This document shows positions 1-9,527 of a stretch of 52,500 nt of DNA, piece after piece. The position numbers and the translations under genes are program-made. This stretch comes from a virus, in IMG/VR virus record IMGVR_UViG_3300025138_000057, positions 1-52,500 of that record. One strand, 5' to 3'. A model generated the notes under the pieces. That model was given only the letters and a program-made list of their open reading frames with translations. It searched no databases and was not told the DNA's origin. Every line of letters begins with the position of its first letter. Within the stretch, counting starts at the first letter, position 1.

Positions 1-133
1 GTATCCACTGTTGGTCTTTAAATTTGACGTTTTTATTTAAACCTTTAGAAGATTTAAATTTATTTAAATCAAACTTGCTCTTAATCTCGGCAGACACTGC
101 TGCCGAGAGAGACTTTGATATTTTTTTTGCCAT
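1..133 (-). CDS. uvsX: Probable UvsX/RecA-like recombinase, N-terminal fragment
   Basis: The reading frame starts with ATG at 133-131 and stays open to the left window edge, giving 44 residues. It is a Lys-rich start (MAKKISKSLSAAVSAEIKSK) followed by KFKDQQWI. Its position two bases after the gp32 stop and this kind of N-terminal segment before a 'KxQxW' stretch fit UvsX/RecA-like recombinases of marine T4-like phages. The ATPase core lies outside the window, so the identification rests on context and a weak N-terminal resemblance. The plus-strand reading frame over this stretch is a shadow. Confidence 0.4.
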   Translation of the reverse strand, partial: MAKKISKSLSAAVSAEIKSKFDLNKFKSSKGLNKNVKFKDQQWI

Positions 134-135
134 AT

Positions 136-966
136 TTAGAAAGGAAGATCATCTGGTTCATTACTTTTTTTATCATCAAATAATGAATCAAATTGATCTA
201 CTTTACTTTGTTTAGCTTTTGTAGTATCTAAACTAAAATTAGTTGAAGGTTGTGTTTCAACAGGTGCTATAGCTGCTTCTTCGTTATCATCATCTTCAGG
301 TGATAACCATTTTTCTAATGCTACCTTCATTTCATCAAATGAATAACGTTTAAATAAATCTCCTTTAGGATTAGGTTGTTCGTTTGTCCATTTTTCTACT
401 AATGCAGCATCTTCACTAAGTGGTGATGTTTTTAATCTTACTCTAACTGATGATTTGTTATAAGGGGTACCTGTTGCTTCCGGTCCTACTGTTTCTACTG
501 TAAGATCTCTTCCACCCACAATATCAGTATAATCTCCAATTTCATCATCAACTGCAAGAGCTAATAATTCTTCATATACTAATTTTCCAAATTGCCATAG
601 TCTAACTCCTTTATCTTCTTCTCCACGTACTACAACGGGAACAAAAATACGGTTTTTAGCATCTAACTTTTTAGCAAGTACATAATTTTCTTTATTATAT
701 TCTCCTTCACGTAGTTTTCCTGCAAATAAAGCAATTGGGTCTTTCTCTCCAAAATTTGTTGGTGAAATCATAACCTTATTTGTAATCCCATAATAGAACT
801 TAAGTTCTACAAAGGGGTTTGAAGAATCAAACGCTGATGGTACAATTCTAATTTGTTGTTTACCTATTGTAGGTTTCCAATAAATTAATGAGTAATCGGT
901 TTTTTGACCACCCTGTGGTTTTGATTGGAGGGTATCCAATTTCTGTTTAAGTTTTGATAAATCCAT
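136..966 (-). CDS. gp32: Single-stranded DNA-binding protein, gp32-like
   Basis: This 276-residue protein matches the gp32 family of T4-like phages, which coat single-stranded DNA during replication and recombination and recruit partner proteins through an acidic tail. The N-terminal LAST-like basic segment (MDLSKLKQKL) is followed by the OB-fold region with YWKPTIGKQQIRIVP and VELKFYYG. The tail from about residue 222 is strongly acidic and ends in DDLPF, which resembles the C-terminal tip of bacterial SSB. The zinc-binding Cys/His cluster of T4 gp32 is absent; there is no cysteine in the protein. It sits directly upstream of the probable recombinase. No late-type motif precedes the gene, which fits a replication gene expressed earlier. 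Confidence 0.8.
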   Translation of the reverse strand: MDLSKLKQKLDTLQSKPQGGQKTDYSLIYWKPTIGKQQIRIVPSAFDSSNPFVELKFYYGITNKVMISPTNFGEKDPIALFAGKLREGEYNKENYVLAKKLDAKNRIFVPVVVRGEEDKGVRLWQFGKLVYEELLALAVDDEIGDYTDIVGGRDLTVETVGPEATGTPYNKSSVRVRLKTSPLSEDAALVEKWTNEQPNPKGDLFKRYSFDEMKVALEKWLSPEDDDNEEAAIAPVETQPSTNFSLDTTKAKQSKVDQFDSLFDDKKSNEPDDLPF

Positions 967-1038
967 AAATGTAACTAATTTTAATTATAACTGTTTATAT
1001 GTAACTCTAATATACGAACTAATATTTGGGGATCCAAA

Positions 1039-1506
1039 TTATAATTCAATAATTTTGTAAATTTTTGTATTTAATTGATTTAACTCATTATGTTGAGTAA
1101 GTAAAATACAATTTCTATAATGTTGCCAATCAATTTTATAGCTAGTATCAACAACACCACCATTAAGCTTTTTAATAAGTTCATTTAAAGCATTAATAGT
1201 GTATAAGGTATTAGATTCTTTTTTTCTGTGTACTAATATAGTATTTTCGGGTATAGTTCCAATATTAGCTTGTTCAACATTATAGGTAACTACGTATTCA
1301 TCCTTTCCTACTATTTCTAAAACAAACATTTTATTATAAATTATACTATATCTAGTTTGTATATCTGTAAGTAATGCATCCAAACCTTCCAAGTCTGTAA
1401 AAGTGCAAAATAATTTATTATTCAAATCGCTTAAGTTTTGGATGTTACTTATAACATCATAATTCGCGTTATACGTATTAAATTTTTTATTTAAAGTTGT
1501 AATCAT
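1039..1506 (-). CDS. Unknown protein beside the DNA polymerase
   Basis: A 155-residue protein not recognised as any named family. It overlaps the end of the polymerase gene by 20 bases, so the two are likely translationally coupled. The sequence is a mix of beta- and alpha-type segments without membrane or signal features. The C-terminal half holds a patterned stretch (NALNELIKKLNGG, then WQHYRNCILL). Because it lies between a family A polymerase and gp32, a replication accessory role is plausible, but nothing in the sequence proves it. Confidence 0.6.
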   Translation of the reverse strand: MITTLNKKFNTYNANYDVISNIQNLSDLNNKLFCTFTDLEGLDALLTDIQTRYSIIYNKMFVLEIVGKDEYVVTYNVEQANIGTIPENTILVHRKKESNTLYTINALNELIKKLNGGVVDTSYKIDWQHYRNCILLTQHNELNQLNTKIYKIIEL

Positions 1507-2755
1507 AACCTTCTATTTCTTTTATATTCAATTTATATTTCGTGAAAATATCTCTAATTTCATCCATTAATTCTGTCTCTTCCTCATCCCAGTCAAATAA
1601 AAATGAATCATAAGTATATAAAACTAGTTTTGTCTTACATCCCCGTAATATACAAAATATATCCCACAATATCAAAATATTTTGAGATGTTTCCATATTT
1701 TGTAGTACATAATTAAATAACTTTTGAGGGTTCATTTCCCCCAAATTTTCCTTTGTATATACAAAATTTGATATAGGACATTCTATAAACCCTTTTTCAT
1801 TAAATTTACTCCAAGTTTCGTTTACAAACCCTTCAATCCTTTTAAAGAATTCCAGGCTTCTATAATTTTTAAATACGCCTCCGTAAAGTTGTTTGAAAGT
1901 AAGCTCTTTTGCCTTTTTATAGTCCACTTTATATAAGGAAGCAAAATGAGAGTGAATATCACTAGTGGGAAAAGTATAATTAACGAGACGAGCAACCAAA
2001 CTAGGATGGTAAGCACTAATGTCAATTTCCACAAATTTATTATTACGTGGAATAAAACTTTTTCTACATCCATTTTCTTTATTAAGTGCTGCATAATTTA
2101 CATTTTTAAATTTATTTGAGGGTCTTGTTGTTGTTGTTTTTAAGTTATACTGAGTGTAGACTGATTTATTATCAACGGGATAAAAGTATTTTTCGAAGGT
2201 TTTATTATGTATTTGTATTCCACTTCTCTCGATAGCGTTGAATACCACGGATACTTTACTGTTATAGAATTCATAATATTTTATTTTTTCTCTGTTAATA
2301 TTCTCTTTTAGATCTCTAAAAATCGTTTCACATAATTCATAATGTTTAACAATAGGTATAATTAAATTTAACTCCGGATTATCTTTATGTTGTCTATAAT
2401 ATAAATCATGTGTTTGTGTTGTAGGTCGTATATATGTAGTAGGGGGTGGATTAATGTCATAAAGAGTTTTGATTGGAAAATAATGTAATATCTCTTTTTT
2501 ATCACGACAATATAATATATCAAACTTATTTAGTAAATCGTTTATACACGTGTTTAACGCATTCAAAGATTCACTATGCGTAATACATACCATAAAGCCT
2601 TTACTCGCTTCAATCGGTCTAATATACACTAAACTTACATGATTTAGTACAGGGTGTATTGTATCATTATAAGGTATTACCTCAATGAAAGCCTTTTTAT
2701 AACCACTATTTATTAAAACATTTAACTGTTCCTCGTTTTCTACAAGCCAGTACAT
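1487..2755 (-). CDS. Short family A (PolA-type) DNA polymerase
   Basis: A 422-residue protein whose C-terminal ~250 residues carry the family A polymerase signature. TTTTRPSN (about 207-214) corresponds to the GRLSS region. Motif A is FVEIDISAYHPSL with Asp245. Motif B is K283 followed by seven residues and YGG. Motif C is LYTYDSFLFD with Asp383, where the usual HDE is YDS. The two metal-binding aspartates are therefore kept. NYVLQNMETSQ (about 349-358) matches the helix between motifs B and C. The first ~170 residues show no recognisable 3'-5' exonuclease motifs, and the whole protein is far shorter than Pol I (~930) or T7 polymerase (~700). T4 itself uses a family B enzyme. It presumably replicates or repairs phage DNA. 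Confidence 0.7.
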   Translation of the reverse strand: MYWLVENEEQLNVLINSGYKKAFIEVIPYNDTIHPVLNHVSLVYIRPIEASKGFMVCITHSESLNALNTCINDLLNKFDILYCRDKKEILHYFPIKTLYDINPPPTTYIRPTTQTHDLYYRQHKDNPELNLIIPIVKHYELCETIFRDLKENINREKIKYYEFYNSKVSVVFNAIERSGIQIHNKTFEKYFYPVDNKSVYTQYNLKTTTTRPSNKFKNVNYAALNKENGCRKSFIPRNNKFVEIDISAYHPSLVARLVNYTFPTSDIHSHFASLYKVDYKKAKELTFKQLYGGVFKNYRSLEFFKRIEGFVNETWSKFNEKGFIECPISNFVYTKENLGEMNPQKLFNYVLQNMETSQNILILWDIFCILRGCKTKLVLYTYDSFLFDWDEEETELMDEIRDIFTKYKLNIKEIEGYDYNFK

Positions 2756-2778
2756 ATAACCTTTTTATTTCCGTAACG

Positions 2779-3609
2779 TTAATAACCTCCTCCACCACCT
2801 CCAAATGATCCTCCTCTTACTATTGAAGGAGTATAAGTATTTGAACCAGTTGTTGGAGGGGAAGCAACATAATCTAAATAATCATGTGGGTAAGAAACAT
2901 GTTTAGCACCCACCATAGGTCCTTTACTAGGATGAATATGATAAGGCCCAGTATAAGGTCTGCCCGTTTTTCTATTTATAAATTCACTACCATCGGTATT
3001 TAAGTCTTCTTTTATTTTTTCTCCTTTAAAGTATTCAGTATAATTGTTTTGAAAGTATTTTACTACACCCGGAATTTTTAAATTAGTTAAAGTTTGAAAA
3101 TTTTTATCAGATGCAAATTTACGGTTTCCTGAAATTACCCATTCAAATTGAAATGGGGTATAAAGTTGATATTGGGTACCTGCGGAGTTATTTATTAATG
3201 CTGAATAAGTTGATTTATTTATTTCTATAAAAATTAGTTCATTACTTTTTTTGCAGAAATATCTTATTACTTTACCATTCTGGTAATCATTGTCCGTTAT
3301 TTGGAGAGGAGTAAAAATAGGGGGTTGTGAATCTAATGCTTTATATACTTGTGTTCCTTTTGCTGTTTTTAAATAGCTATCCGAAATAAATACCTGAGTG
3401 TTTTTTAATGGTTTATTTATTTCTTTATTTATATTTGAGGGAATTATTAATAATAAATTAGGTTTATCTTGTGGTGATTTACCAGTATAATATTTTCCAT
3501 CCGAAGTTTTAAAATAATGTCCAGAAAATCCATTACCATTTTCTTCATATACAAATTCCCCAGGGTTTGCATGTAAATTAATTTCTATTTGTGATTTTGG
3601 AAAGTACAT
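2779..3609 (-). CDS. Probable baseplate/tail-associated structural protein
   Basis: A 276-residue protein encoded directly after the hub/lysozyme gene. It is rich in Tyr, Asn and Lys and contains GHYFKTSDGKYYTG near residue 30 and a late segment with YTGPYHIHPSKG. It ends in a glycine-rich tail (SFGGGGGGY). There is no signal peptide or membrane segment. Neighbours on the upstream side are all tail or baseplate genes while the downstream gene is a polymerase, so it closes the structural module. The family is not recognised by name. A virion or baseplate role is inferred from position only. Confidence 0.6.
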   Translation of the reverse strand: MYFPKSQIEINLHANPGEFVYEENGNGFSGHYFKTSDGKYYTGKSPQDKPNLLLIIPSNINKEINKPLKNTQVFISDSYLKTAKGTQVYKALDSQPPIFTPLQITDNDYQNGKVIRYFCKKSNELIFIEINKSTYSALINNSAGTQYQLYTPFQFEWVISGNRKFASDKNFQTLTNLKIPGVVKYFQNNYTEYFKGEKIKEDLNTDGSEFINRKTGRPYTGPYHIHPSKGPMVGAKHVSYPHDYLDYVASPPTTGSNTYTPSIVRGGSFGGGGGGY

Positions 3610-3628
3610 TTAAAGTTATATTTAATGG

Positions 3629-6600
3629 TTAAAAATAATCTGGTATATATTCCGGGACTTGATTAGAATAATATATTCTAGTTTTAATTAAAGCTATTAC
3701 AACATCTTTTATTGTATGATGAGCAGTATCATTTCCACCATAATAACTTATATTTCCTATTCCGTTAGCTACATATCCAACTTCTGCTCCACCACTTTTT
3801 TTAATAGTAGGGATTGATGCAAATTCTTTAGCTAGACTTGTAATAGCAATTTCTAAATTTAATTTTGATGCTGCCACACCACTACCTATATTAGTATTTT
3901 TTATATATTTTCCTACTCTTTCTCTTTTACTAAAAATTAAATATTCAAATAGTTTTTCTTGTACTTCCGGAGTATATCTATCACTTAACTCAACACCATC
4001 TGTGTTTCTTACTGCTAACTTTAAAGTATCAGGAATAAATTGATATTTACCTGTAGCCCATATGGCCCCACTTCTTTCAACTTCTAATTGATTTTGAGTA
4101 ACATCACTTCTAATTTGGCCTCTATCTAATATTTCTTGGATTGTTAATTTTGTTACATCTAAATCCGTTCTTACTGCAAAATTATTATTTTGGTCGTTTG
4201 GATTATTTTTAAATAAAAAGTTAGATATTGTATAATCTCCACCAAAACTTTCTCCTTTTGCTATTAAATCTTTTAGTAGTTCTAATGGATCATCAGGTTG
4301 GTTTTCAACTTCTTCTAGTTGATTATCTGTTGGTATACCATCCCCATCCTTATATCGTTTAAAGTACTTAAGATCTAAATCGGGGTATGAAAAACTATTT
4401 ATTTTAGTTGTCCAATCATTATCGGATATATTATGATTTACTTGTTTAATAATATACTCAAATTTTCCCTGTTTATATTGATAAGGTAAAAAATCTTGGC
4501 TTAAATTTAATCTATTATAAATTTTAATTCCACCTATTCCCTCTAAAGTTAAATCAAAAGAAATAGGGATAAAACCATTATAGCTTAAAGGTGGATATCC
4601 TAATTTAGCACCCGCACTTGCTCTTTTAGAAAGTACTTGTTTCCATAAAGATTTACCTAAGTTTATATAACCAGGATCGCATGCGAAATACATAGAATCT
4701 ATATAAGAAATCATTTTATTTTTAACCGCTGAGCTTAAATTATTCTCATAACCTTTAGAAGTTTGCCCCCCAATAGAATATGCTACATAAGTTCTCCAAT
4801 CTAATGAAGGTTGAATTATAGATTTTTGTCTAAGGTTTCTCGTTACTTGATTATTATGATTAACTGTGTCATCAGAAAAAGCTTGTTCTACAAATTCATA
4901 CGCATAAACATTCCAATACCATTTTCCATTATAATAAACTGTTTTTCTTATAGGATTATAAAGGATTCCTGTCACGACACCACTAATAACATTATAATTT
5001 GTAACAGCATTTACGATTGTTGTGCCTAAAGAGCTGTAGTCTTTCCAATGGGTAGCTAATCTCTTTTTATATTCTTTAATATTTTTTGATGTAGATATTT
5101 CGTAAGGTTTTTCATTAATTATTATATCATTTAAATATCTATTTTTTAAACCTCTATTCCAATATTGTAAACCTGCTCCTTCATAATTTTTAGGAATATT
5201 ACCTTCTCTAACTGCCCCAATAGCTAAAGTACTTGATAATTTACTATCTATAAAAGTATTTAAAGATAAATCTCTTACAAAATTACTAGTATTATCATCT
5301 TGATTGTAACCATATATATTAATATAATTTTTTTTCTCTAAAGGTGGTTTTTCTCTTACTAAAGGATTTAAATCTACAAGTTTTATAATTTCTCCATCAT
5401 CAATAATAGGTTCTAATTGAACTGTATTAGCGAAAGCCCCATTTATTTCATTACATAATTCAGTTAAAAAAGTAAATAGACTTATAGCTCCAGTATTACG
5501 GTCGATATTATTTTCAAATATTTGATATAAACATTCATAATTGATGTATAAATTCATAAGTCTACCGTATACAACATGGTTTCTTCTATTAGCTTTTAAT
5601 TGAATTACAAATTTTTCTAGGGGATATATAGCTCCGGAATCAGCCCCTTGAAAATTTTCATCAGTACGTTCAGCATCACTTCCCCCCTCTACACTAAATT
5701 CAGATTTAATAAATAATCCTCTTCCTGGGTCTTGTTTTGCATGCCAATAATAATCTTCAGGAAAACAGTTTGTCATATCATGGATACAAACTCTTGGATC
5801 TAAAGAAAACTGATCGTCCTGGAGGGATATAAGGTTTGTTTCTTCATCTGTATCTATTCTTAAAATAGGATCTGAGACTTTTTCACATGGAGCCACATAG
5901 GGTATTACTCTTTCCTGAAGTTCATCTAAAAAGTATCCTAAACGAATAAAATTTCGGTATTTTATAGGACATTGATTAGTTCTTTTTTGCGCCGCAGCAA
6001 AAAGATTTGGATAAGGATTTGTAGTAGTGTTTGGTCTTGTTGGACCTGTGGTTGAATATATTGGGATTCTATAAAGATTTTTATTTTCATAATTTATAAA
6101 ACTTTCTGTTCTAACAGTGTTCCATAGCCAAAAACATATTTCATTATCTCTAAATTTATTAATTTTATTTTCTGATAATAATCTATTATATACTTGTTGA
6201 GAAGTTTCTCCTTCTCCTGAAGATAAATCTGTTGCAACGAACTTAGCTCCTGTTTTATCTCCAACAGGAACATTAGCTTTTAGAGATTCAATTACATCTC
6301 CAACACTATACATTTCTAAGACTACATCATAGCTTCCATCTGGGTTAAAAGACCATTGATAATTTGTAACTCTACCTACAAACCCATCATAATTAGCTTT
6401 ATATTTTTCTTTATATATATTAACAAAGTTATATAATTTTAAAAGAGAAGTACATTCACCTTGATCAAACCAGTAATCTTCAATTACAGTATTCATGGTT
6501 TTTTTAAGGGTATTTTTATCTTCATAATATTTATCCCAACCCCATTCTAACATCATTATATACCCTAATCTAAGATATAATAATTCTATAACATCTAATT

Positions 6601-7210
6601 GAAATTTATTAAAAGCTTTAATTGTTACTGTAGCTTTTTTAATAGAGCCCCTATTTAAACATTGGATTTCAGCAGATTCTATTCCAGGCATAGGTTGCAA
6701 CCCAAATTCTGTACCTCCTAAACCATATGCTTTTCCACTATTCCAAAATCCTTTTTTTTTAGATACTCCCTGTCTAAACTGATAAGAGCCTGGTTGGTCG
6801 ACTATTGGAGATTGTGTAGTTTCATCTATTTCATACTCACCATCTTTCATTTTTAATGTTGAGGGGTTTAATTTAGATAAACCATTAAATAATACTGCTT
6901 CTTTGGCTAATTCAATACCACTATAATTAGCTCCAAGACCTAAATCTATAAGCCTTTGTTCTCCACTTTCAATTTTTTTAGAATCTACAATATTATATCC
7001 ATCCTCATCTTGAGTTGTTATGATACCATCACCAATAATTCCAACACCTGAGGCAAGTTTTACCCAAGCATTTCTTCCATTTTGATATATTTGTGATCCT
7101 TGTGTTCTAGGGTCGGAGGAGTCATACCCCTTACCAGCAATAGATTGTCTAGCTTTAATTTGTTTACCTACAAATTCATCAACTTCTTCTCCTATTATAT
7201 TTCCAGTCAT
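3629..7210 (-). CDS. Baseplate hub protein with C-terminal lysozyme-like domain
   Basis: An 1193-residue protein, the largest of the baseplate set. The N-terminal third contains NRGSIKKATVTIKAFN and LYLRLGYIMMLEWGWD, a pattern I associate with hub/baseplate proteins of marine T4-like phages. After about residue 965 there is a separate domain beginning LLKDLIAKGESFGG and continuing with ATGKYQFIPDTLK. This resembles lysozyme/transglycosylase-like folds: a Glu in a G-E-S motif, then a G-x-YQF segment. Such a domain would cut peptidoglycan during tail penetration, as the gp5 lysozyme does in T4. The LysM protein directly upstream supports a central-hub position. The overall hub call is good; the catalytic claim is inferred from motifs. 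Confidence 0.65.
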   Translation of the reverse strand: MTGNIIGEEVDEFVGKQIKARQSIAGKGYDSSDPRTQGSQIYQNGRNAWVKLASGVGIIGDGIITTQDEDGYNIVDSKKIESGEQRLIDLGLGANYSGIELAKEAVLFNGLSKLNPSTLKMKDGEYEIDETTQSPIVDQPGSYQFRQGVSKKKGFWNSGKAYGLGGTEFGLQPMPGIESAEIQCLNRGSIKKATVTIKAFNKFQLDVIELLYLRLGYIMMLEWGWDKYYEDKNTLKKTMNTVIEDYWFDQGECTSLLKLYNFVNIYKEKYKANYDGFVGRVTNYQWSFNPDGSYDVVLEMYSVGDVIESLKANVPVGDKTGAKFVATDLSSGEGETSQQVYNRLLSENKINKFRDNEICFWLWNTVRTESFINYENKNLYRIPIYSTTGPTRPNTTTNPYPNLFAAAQKRTNQCPIKYRNFIRLGYFLDELQERVIPYVAPCEKVSDPILRIDTDEETNLISLQDDQFSLDPRVCIHDMTNCFPEDYYWHAKQDPGRGLFIKSEFSVEGGSDAERTDENFQGADSGAIYPLEKFVIQLKANRRNHVVYGRLMNLYINYECLYQIFENNIDRNTGAISLFTFLTELCNEINGAFANTVQLEPIIDDGEIIKLVDLNPLVREKPPLEKKNYINIYGYNQDDNTSNFVRDLSLNTFIDSKLSSTLAIGAVREGNIPKNYEGAGLQYWNRGLKNRYLNDIIINEKPYEISTSKNIKEYKKRLATHWKDYSSLGTTIVNAVTNYNVISGVVTGILYNPIRKTVYYNGKWYWNVYAYEFVEQAFSDDTVNHNNQVTRNLRQKSIIQPSLDWRTYVAYSIGGQTSKGYENNLSSAVKNKMISYIDSMYFACDPGYINLGKSLWKQVLSKRASAGAKLGYPPLSYNGFIPISFDLTLEGIGGIKIYNRLNLSQDFLPYQYKQGKFEYIIKQVNHNISDNDWTTKINSFSYPDLDLKYFKRYKDGDGIPTDNQLEEVENQPDDPLELLKDLIAKGESFGGDYTISNFLFKNNPNDQNNNFAVRTDLDVTKLTIQEILDRGQIRSDVTQNQLEVERSGAIWATGKYQFIPDTLKLAVRNTDGVELSDRYTPEVQEKLFEYLIFSKRERVGKYIKNTNIGSGVAASKLNLEIAITSLAKEFASIPTIKKSGGAEVGYVANGIGNISYYGGNDTAHHTIKDVVIALIKTRIYYSNQVPEYIPDYF

Positions 7211-7221
7211 AACTTATATTT

Positions 7222-7560
7222 TTAATATCCTCCATTTCCTGGGGTATTTAATGATATATTTTGATTATTTAACTTATTAAAATTACTAATAATATTACTT
7301 ACATTAAATGGTATTCTAATTTGAGCACCCGGGGATGGGGTTAAAGAATCTTGTCTTAAAAAAGGATTAGCAACTGCTATTATCCACCATAAAGAAGAAT
7401 CTTTATAATATTGTTGTGCTAAAATATCTAATCTATCCCCAATAGTAGTATAAACATATATATCATTTCTTCCAAGGGGAATGTCAGGATATTTAGTGTT
7501 AACATAATATCTTTTTCCCTTATTTGTTCTTATTCTAGGTATGTCATTATATCTTGCCAT
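7222..7560 (-). CDS. LysM-domain baseplate adaptor (gp53/gpX type)
   Basis: A 112-residue protein whose central part has the LysM pattern: YTTIGDRLDILAQQYYKD, then WWIIAVANP, then PSPGAQIRIP. In contractile tails such small LysM proteins (gpX of P2, the LysM part of T4 gp53) sit between the tube end and hub or wedge. Neighbours fit this: a tube-like baseplate protein immediately upstream (its stop at 7563 almost touches this start) and the hub immediately downstream. It acts in the virion rather than binding the host wall. It could be either a gp53-type wedge protein or a gpX-type adaptor. Confidence 0.65.
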   Translation of the reverse strand: MARYNDIPRIRTNKGKRYYVNTKYPDIPLGRNDIYVYTTIGDRLDILAQQYYKDSSLWWIIAVANPFLRQDSLTPSPGAQIRIPFNVSNIISNFNKLNNQNISLNTPGNGGY

Positions 7561-7562
7561 AA

Positions 7563-9515
7563 TTACGCTAATTCCGAAGTATCTATATCTGATGTTATAT
7601 CTAGTGGGTTAAAGGGTTGTTCAGATGGGTATAGTAAATTTACCGCATTATCCAAATCACTAGTTTCATTATCTATTTCTTTTTTTATTTCTACTTCAGT
7701 TTTTAGATCAGGATTACCTCCTAAAGAAAAATATCCTGACTTAGCATCTGTGCCAGGTATATAATTTCTGTTAATTCTACTATTTTTTCCTTTACTTTTA
7801 TTAGGTATTGAACTTTCAGATCCATCTTCTGGGTTTCCATAGTTATCTAAAACTACATTGTCATTACCCATATGAACAGAATTTCTAAGTTGAATATATC
7901 TTTCAGGTCCAAAGGAACTAATCCAATTTTCTGCATTATCAACTTCAGCTCCACCCCAAGAAATTTTATCTTCAGAGAATTGATTTTGTTGTACTCTAGG
8001 AGTAAATTCATGTATTGGTATAAATTGAAATCCAGTAACTCTAATCATATGGGGCATTTCTTTTACATCATTTGTTGAATATACTCCATCAGCTAATTTA
8101 GATTTATCAAAGGTTGTTGGTATAGCAATTTCCCATGGGGATTCTGCTGGTACCCCATAATTAAGTGATGTTATAATTCCGGTTTGTTCGGATAAATAAC
8201 CTCCTACTGTTAATGTAACTAAATTTCCTCGCATATACCCGGTATCTGAGAAATCAGGTGTAAGTACTGATGCTAAGTAATTTAATTTTTGGTACATTGG
8301 GATTAATTCCCCTCTAGATTGAGCAGCAACTGTCCATCCTAAATTAATTTGTCTATCAAACCCATTATATCTATAGAATTTTTCACCTCTACCCATATAA
8401 CTAACGTCATTCCATTGAGCAGAATAATTATCCTCCATATTATCTAAAAATGCTCTAAAATGAATATAAGTTTTTTTACTAGGTTGGTCATTATCTATCA
8501 CACCAATTCTAAATTTAACTAAATCATTTTTAACTGGAGAAAGAGTTGCATGGTCACTTTTATATAAGGGCATGGCATTAATTTTATCCAATGGCATATT
8601 CCTTCCATTTTTTCCCTTAGTATAATTACTTCTATTACCTCTTTTACCTGGGTCTCCTAAATTAACTCTTTTTTCTATATTTTTATCAGTATAATTTACT
8701 ACTACACTGGGGATATTTGAATTATTTACATTTGGGGGACTTAAATATTTTCTAAAATCCTGCTTTATTATGCTATCCGTATTAAGAGAAGTATGTTGAT
8801 TTGCAATTAAAGAATAATCCCAAGTAACATAATTATATTTTTGAAATTGGGGGTAAGAGTTATATGTTTTTGATCTACCTGATGCTAAAGAAGTATTTTC
8901 TACTCGTTTAATTCGTGTTCTTCCTATTCCTAAAATAGAATTAGGTCCTCCCCCATAAGAAAATAAAGTAGTATCATTACTATTTAGTTTGTTATTAAGT
9001 AAATCTTTTATTTTACTTCTTTCTCTTTTAGGATTTAATCCTGGGTTTCTATTTCTTTTAGTATAACGTTCATACATAGGAAGACCTAAAGGATCTAAGA
9101 AATTAAATATTCCCGTTGGGTCTATACCTTGTTTATTTAAGTGAACTCCAAAAGCATTACCTGCTGCTTGAAGTAAGGTTGAAGTAGGTAAATAAGCACC
9201 TTCATTTAAAATAAATCTGGGTACTGTTTCTACTCCTATTCTAGAAAGTAAATTTTGTTTAGCTGTAAAAAGAATACCTGCTGGGGATTTTGTATCAGCA
9301 AACATTTTGGTTAATCTAGATACATCCTGTATACTTCTTGCTGGCGCAAGTGTTCCTCCCCTTAATAAAAAATCTGGTCCTAATGGGTCTACTACACCAG
9401 AACCCTCTCCGGGTATAGGAGTTTGAATGTAGGGTTGACCACTATCGCCCCCATCTTTTCTATCTCTACCATACCTTAAGGATTTAAGATCAGTTGTTAA
9501 CGTTAGAAGAGCCAT
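7563..9515 (-). CDS. Baseplate/tail tube-end protein (gp48/gp54-like candidate)
   Basis: A 650-residue structural protein. The first ~330 residues are basic, Asn/Arg-rich and low in recognisable motifs. The region from about residue 335 (VKFRIGVIDND, then IHFRAFLDNMEDNYSAQW and YRYNGFDRQINLGW) reads like the beta-rich tube-like domain of tail-tube initiators and baseplate tube proteins. It sits between the tape measure and the LysM adaptor, where such proteins occur in contractile tails. The tail after about residue 560 is polar and acidic. The exact T4 counterpart (gp48 or gp54) cannot be decided from reading alone. Confidence 0.5.
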   Translation of the reverse strand: MALLTLTTDLKSLRYGRDRKDGGDSGQPYIQTPIPGEGSGVVDPLGPDFLLRGGTLAPARSIQDVSRLTKMFADTKSPAGILFTAKQNLLSRIGVETVPRFILNEGAYLPTSTLLQAAGNAFGVHLNKQGIDPTGIFNFLDPLGLPMYERYTKRNRNPGLNPKRERSKIKDLLNNKLNSNDTTLFSYGGGPNSILGIGRTRIKRVENTSLASGRSKTYNSYPQFQKYNYVTWDYSLIANQHTSLNTDSIIKQDFRKYLSPPNVNNSNIPSVVVNYTDKNIEKRVNLGDPGKRGNRSNYTKGKNGRNMPLDKINAMPLYKSDHATLSPVKNDLVKFRIGVIDNDQPSKKTYIHFRAFLDNMEDNYSAQWNDVSYMGRGEKFYRYNGFDRQINLGWTVAAQSRGELIPMYQKLNYLASVLTPDFSDTGYMRGNLVTLTVGGYLSEQTGIITSLNYGVPAESPWEIAIPTTFDKSKLADGVYSTNDVKEMPHMIRVTGFQFIPIHEFTPRVQQNQFSEDKISWGGAEVDNAENWISSFGPERYIQLRNSVHMGNDNVVLDNYGNPEDGSESSIPNKSKGKNSRINRNYIPGTDAKSGYFSLGGNPDLKTEVEIKKEIDNETSDLDNAVNLLYPSEQPFNPLDITSDIDTSELA

Positions 9516-9527
9516 TATAATAAAACT

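Noticed and set aside
1822-2094. 90-codon hydrophobic frame inside the polymerase gene
   Set aside because: It overlaps the motif A and motif B region of the polymerase on the same strand and has no separate leader.
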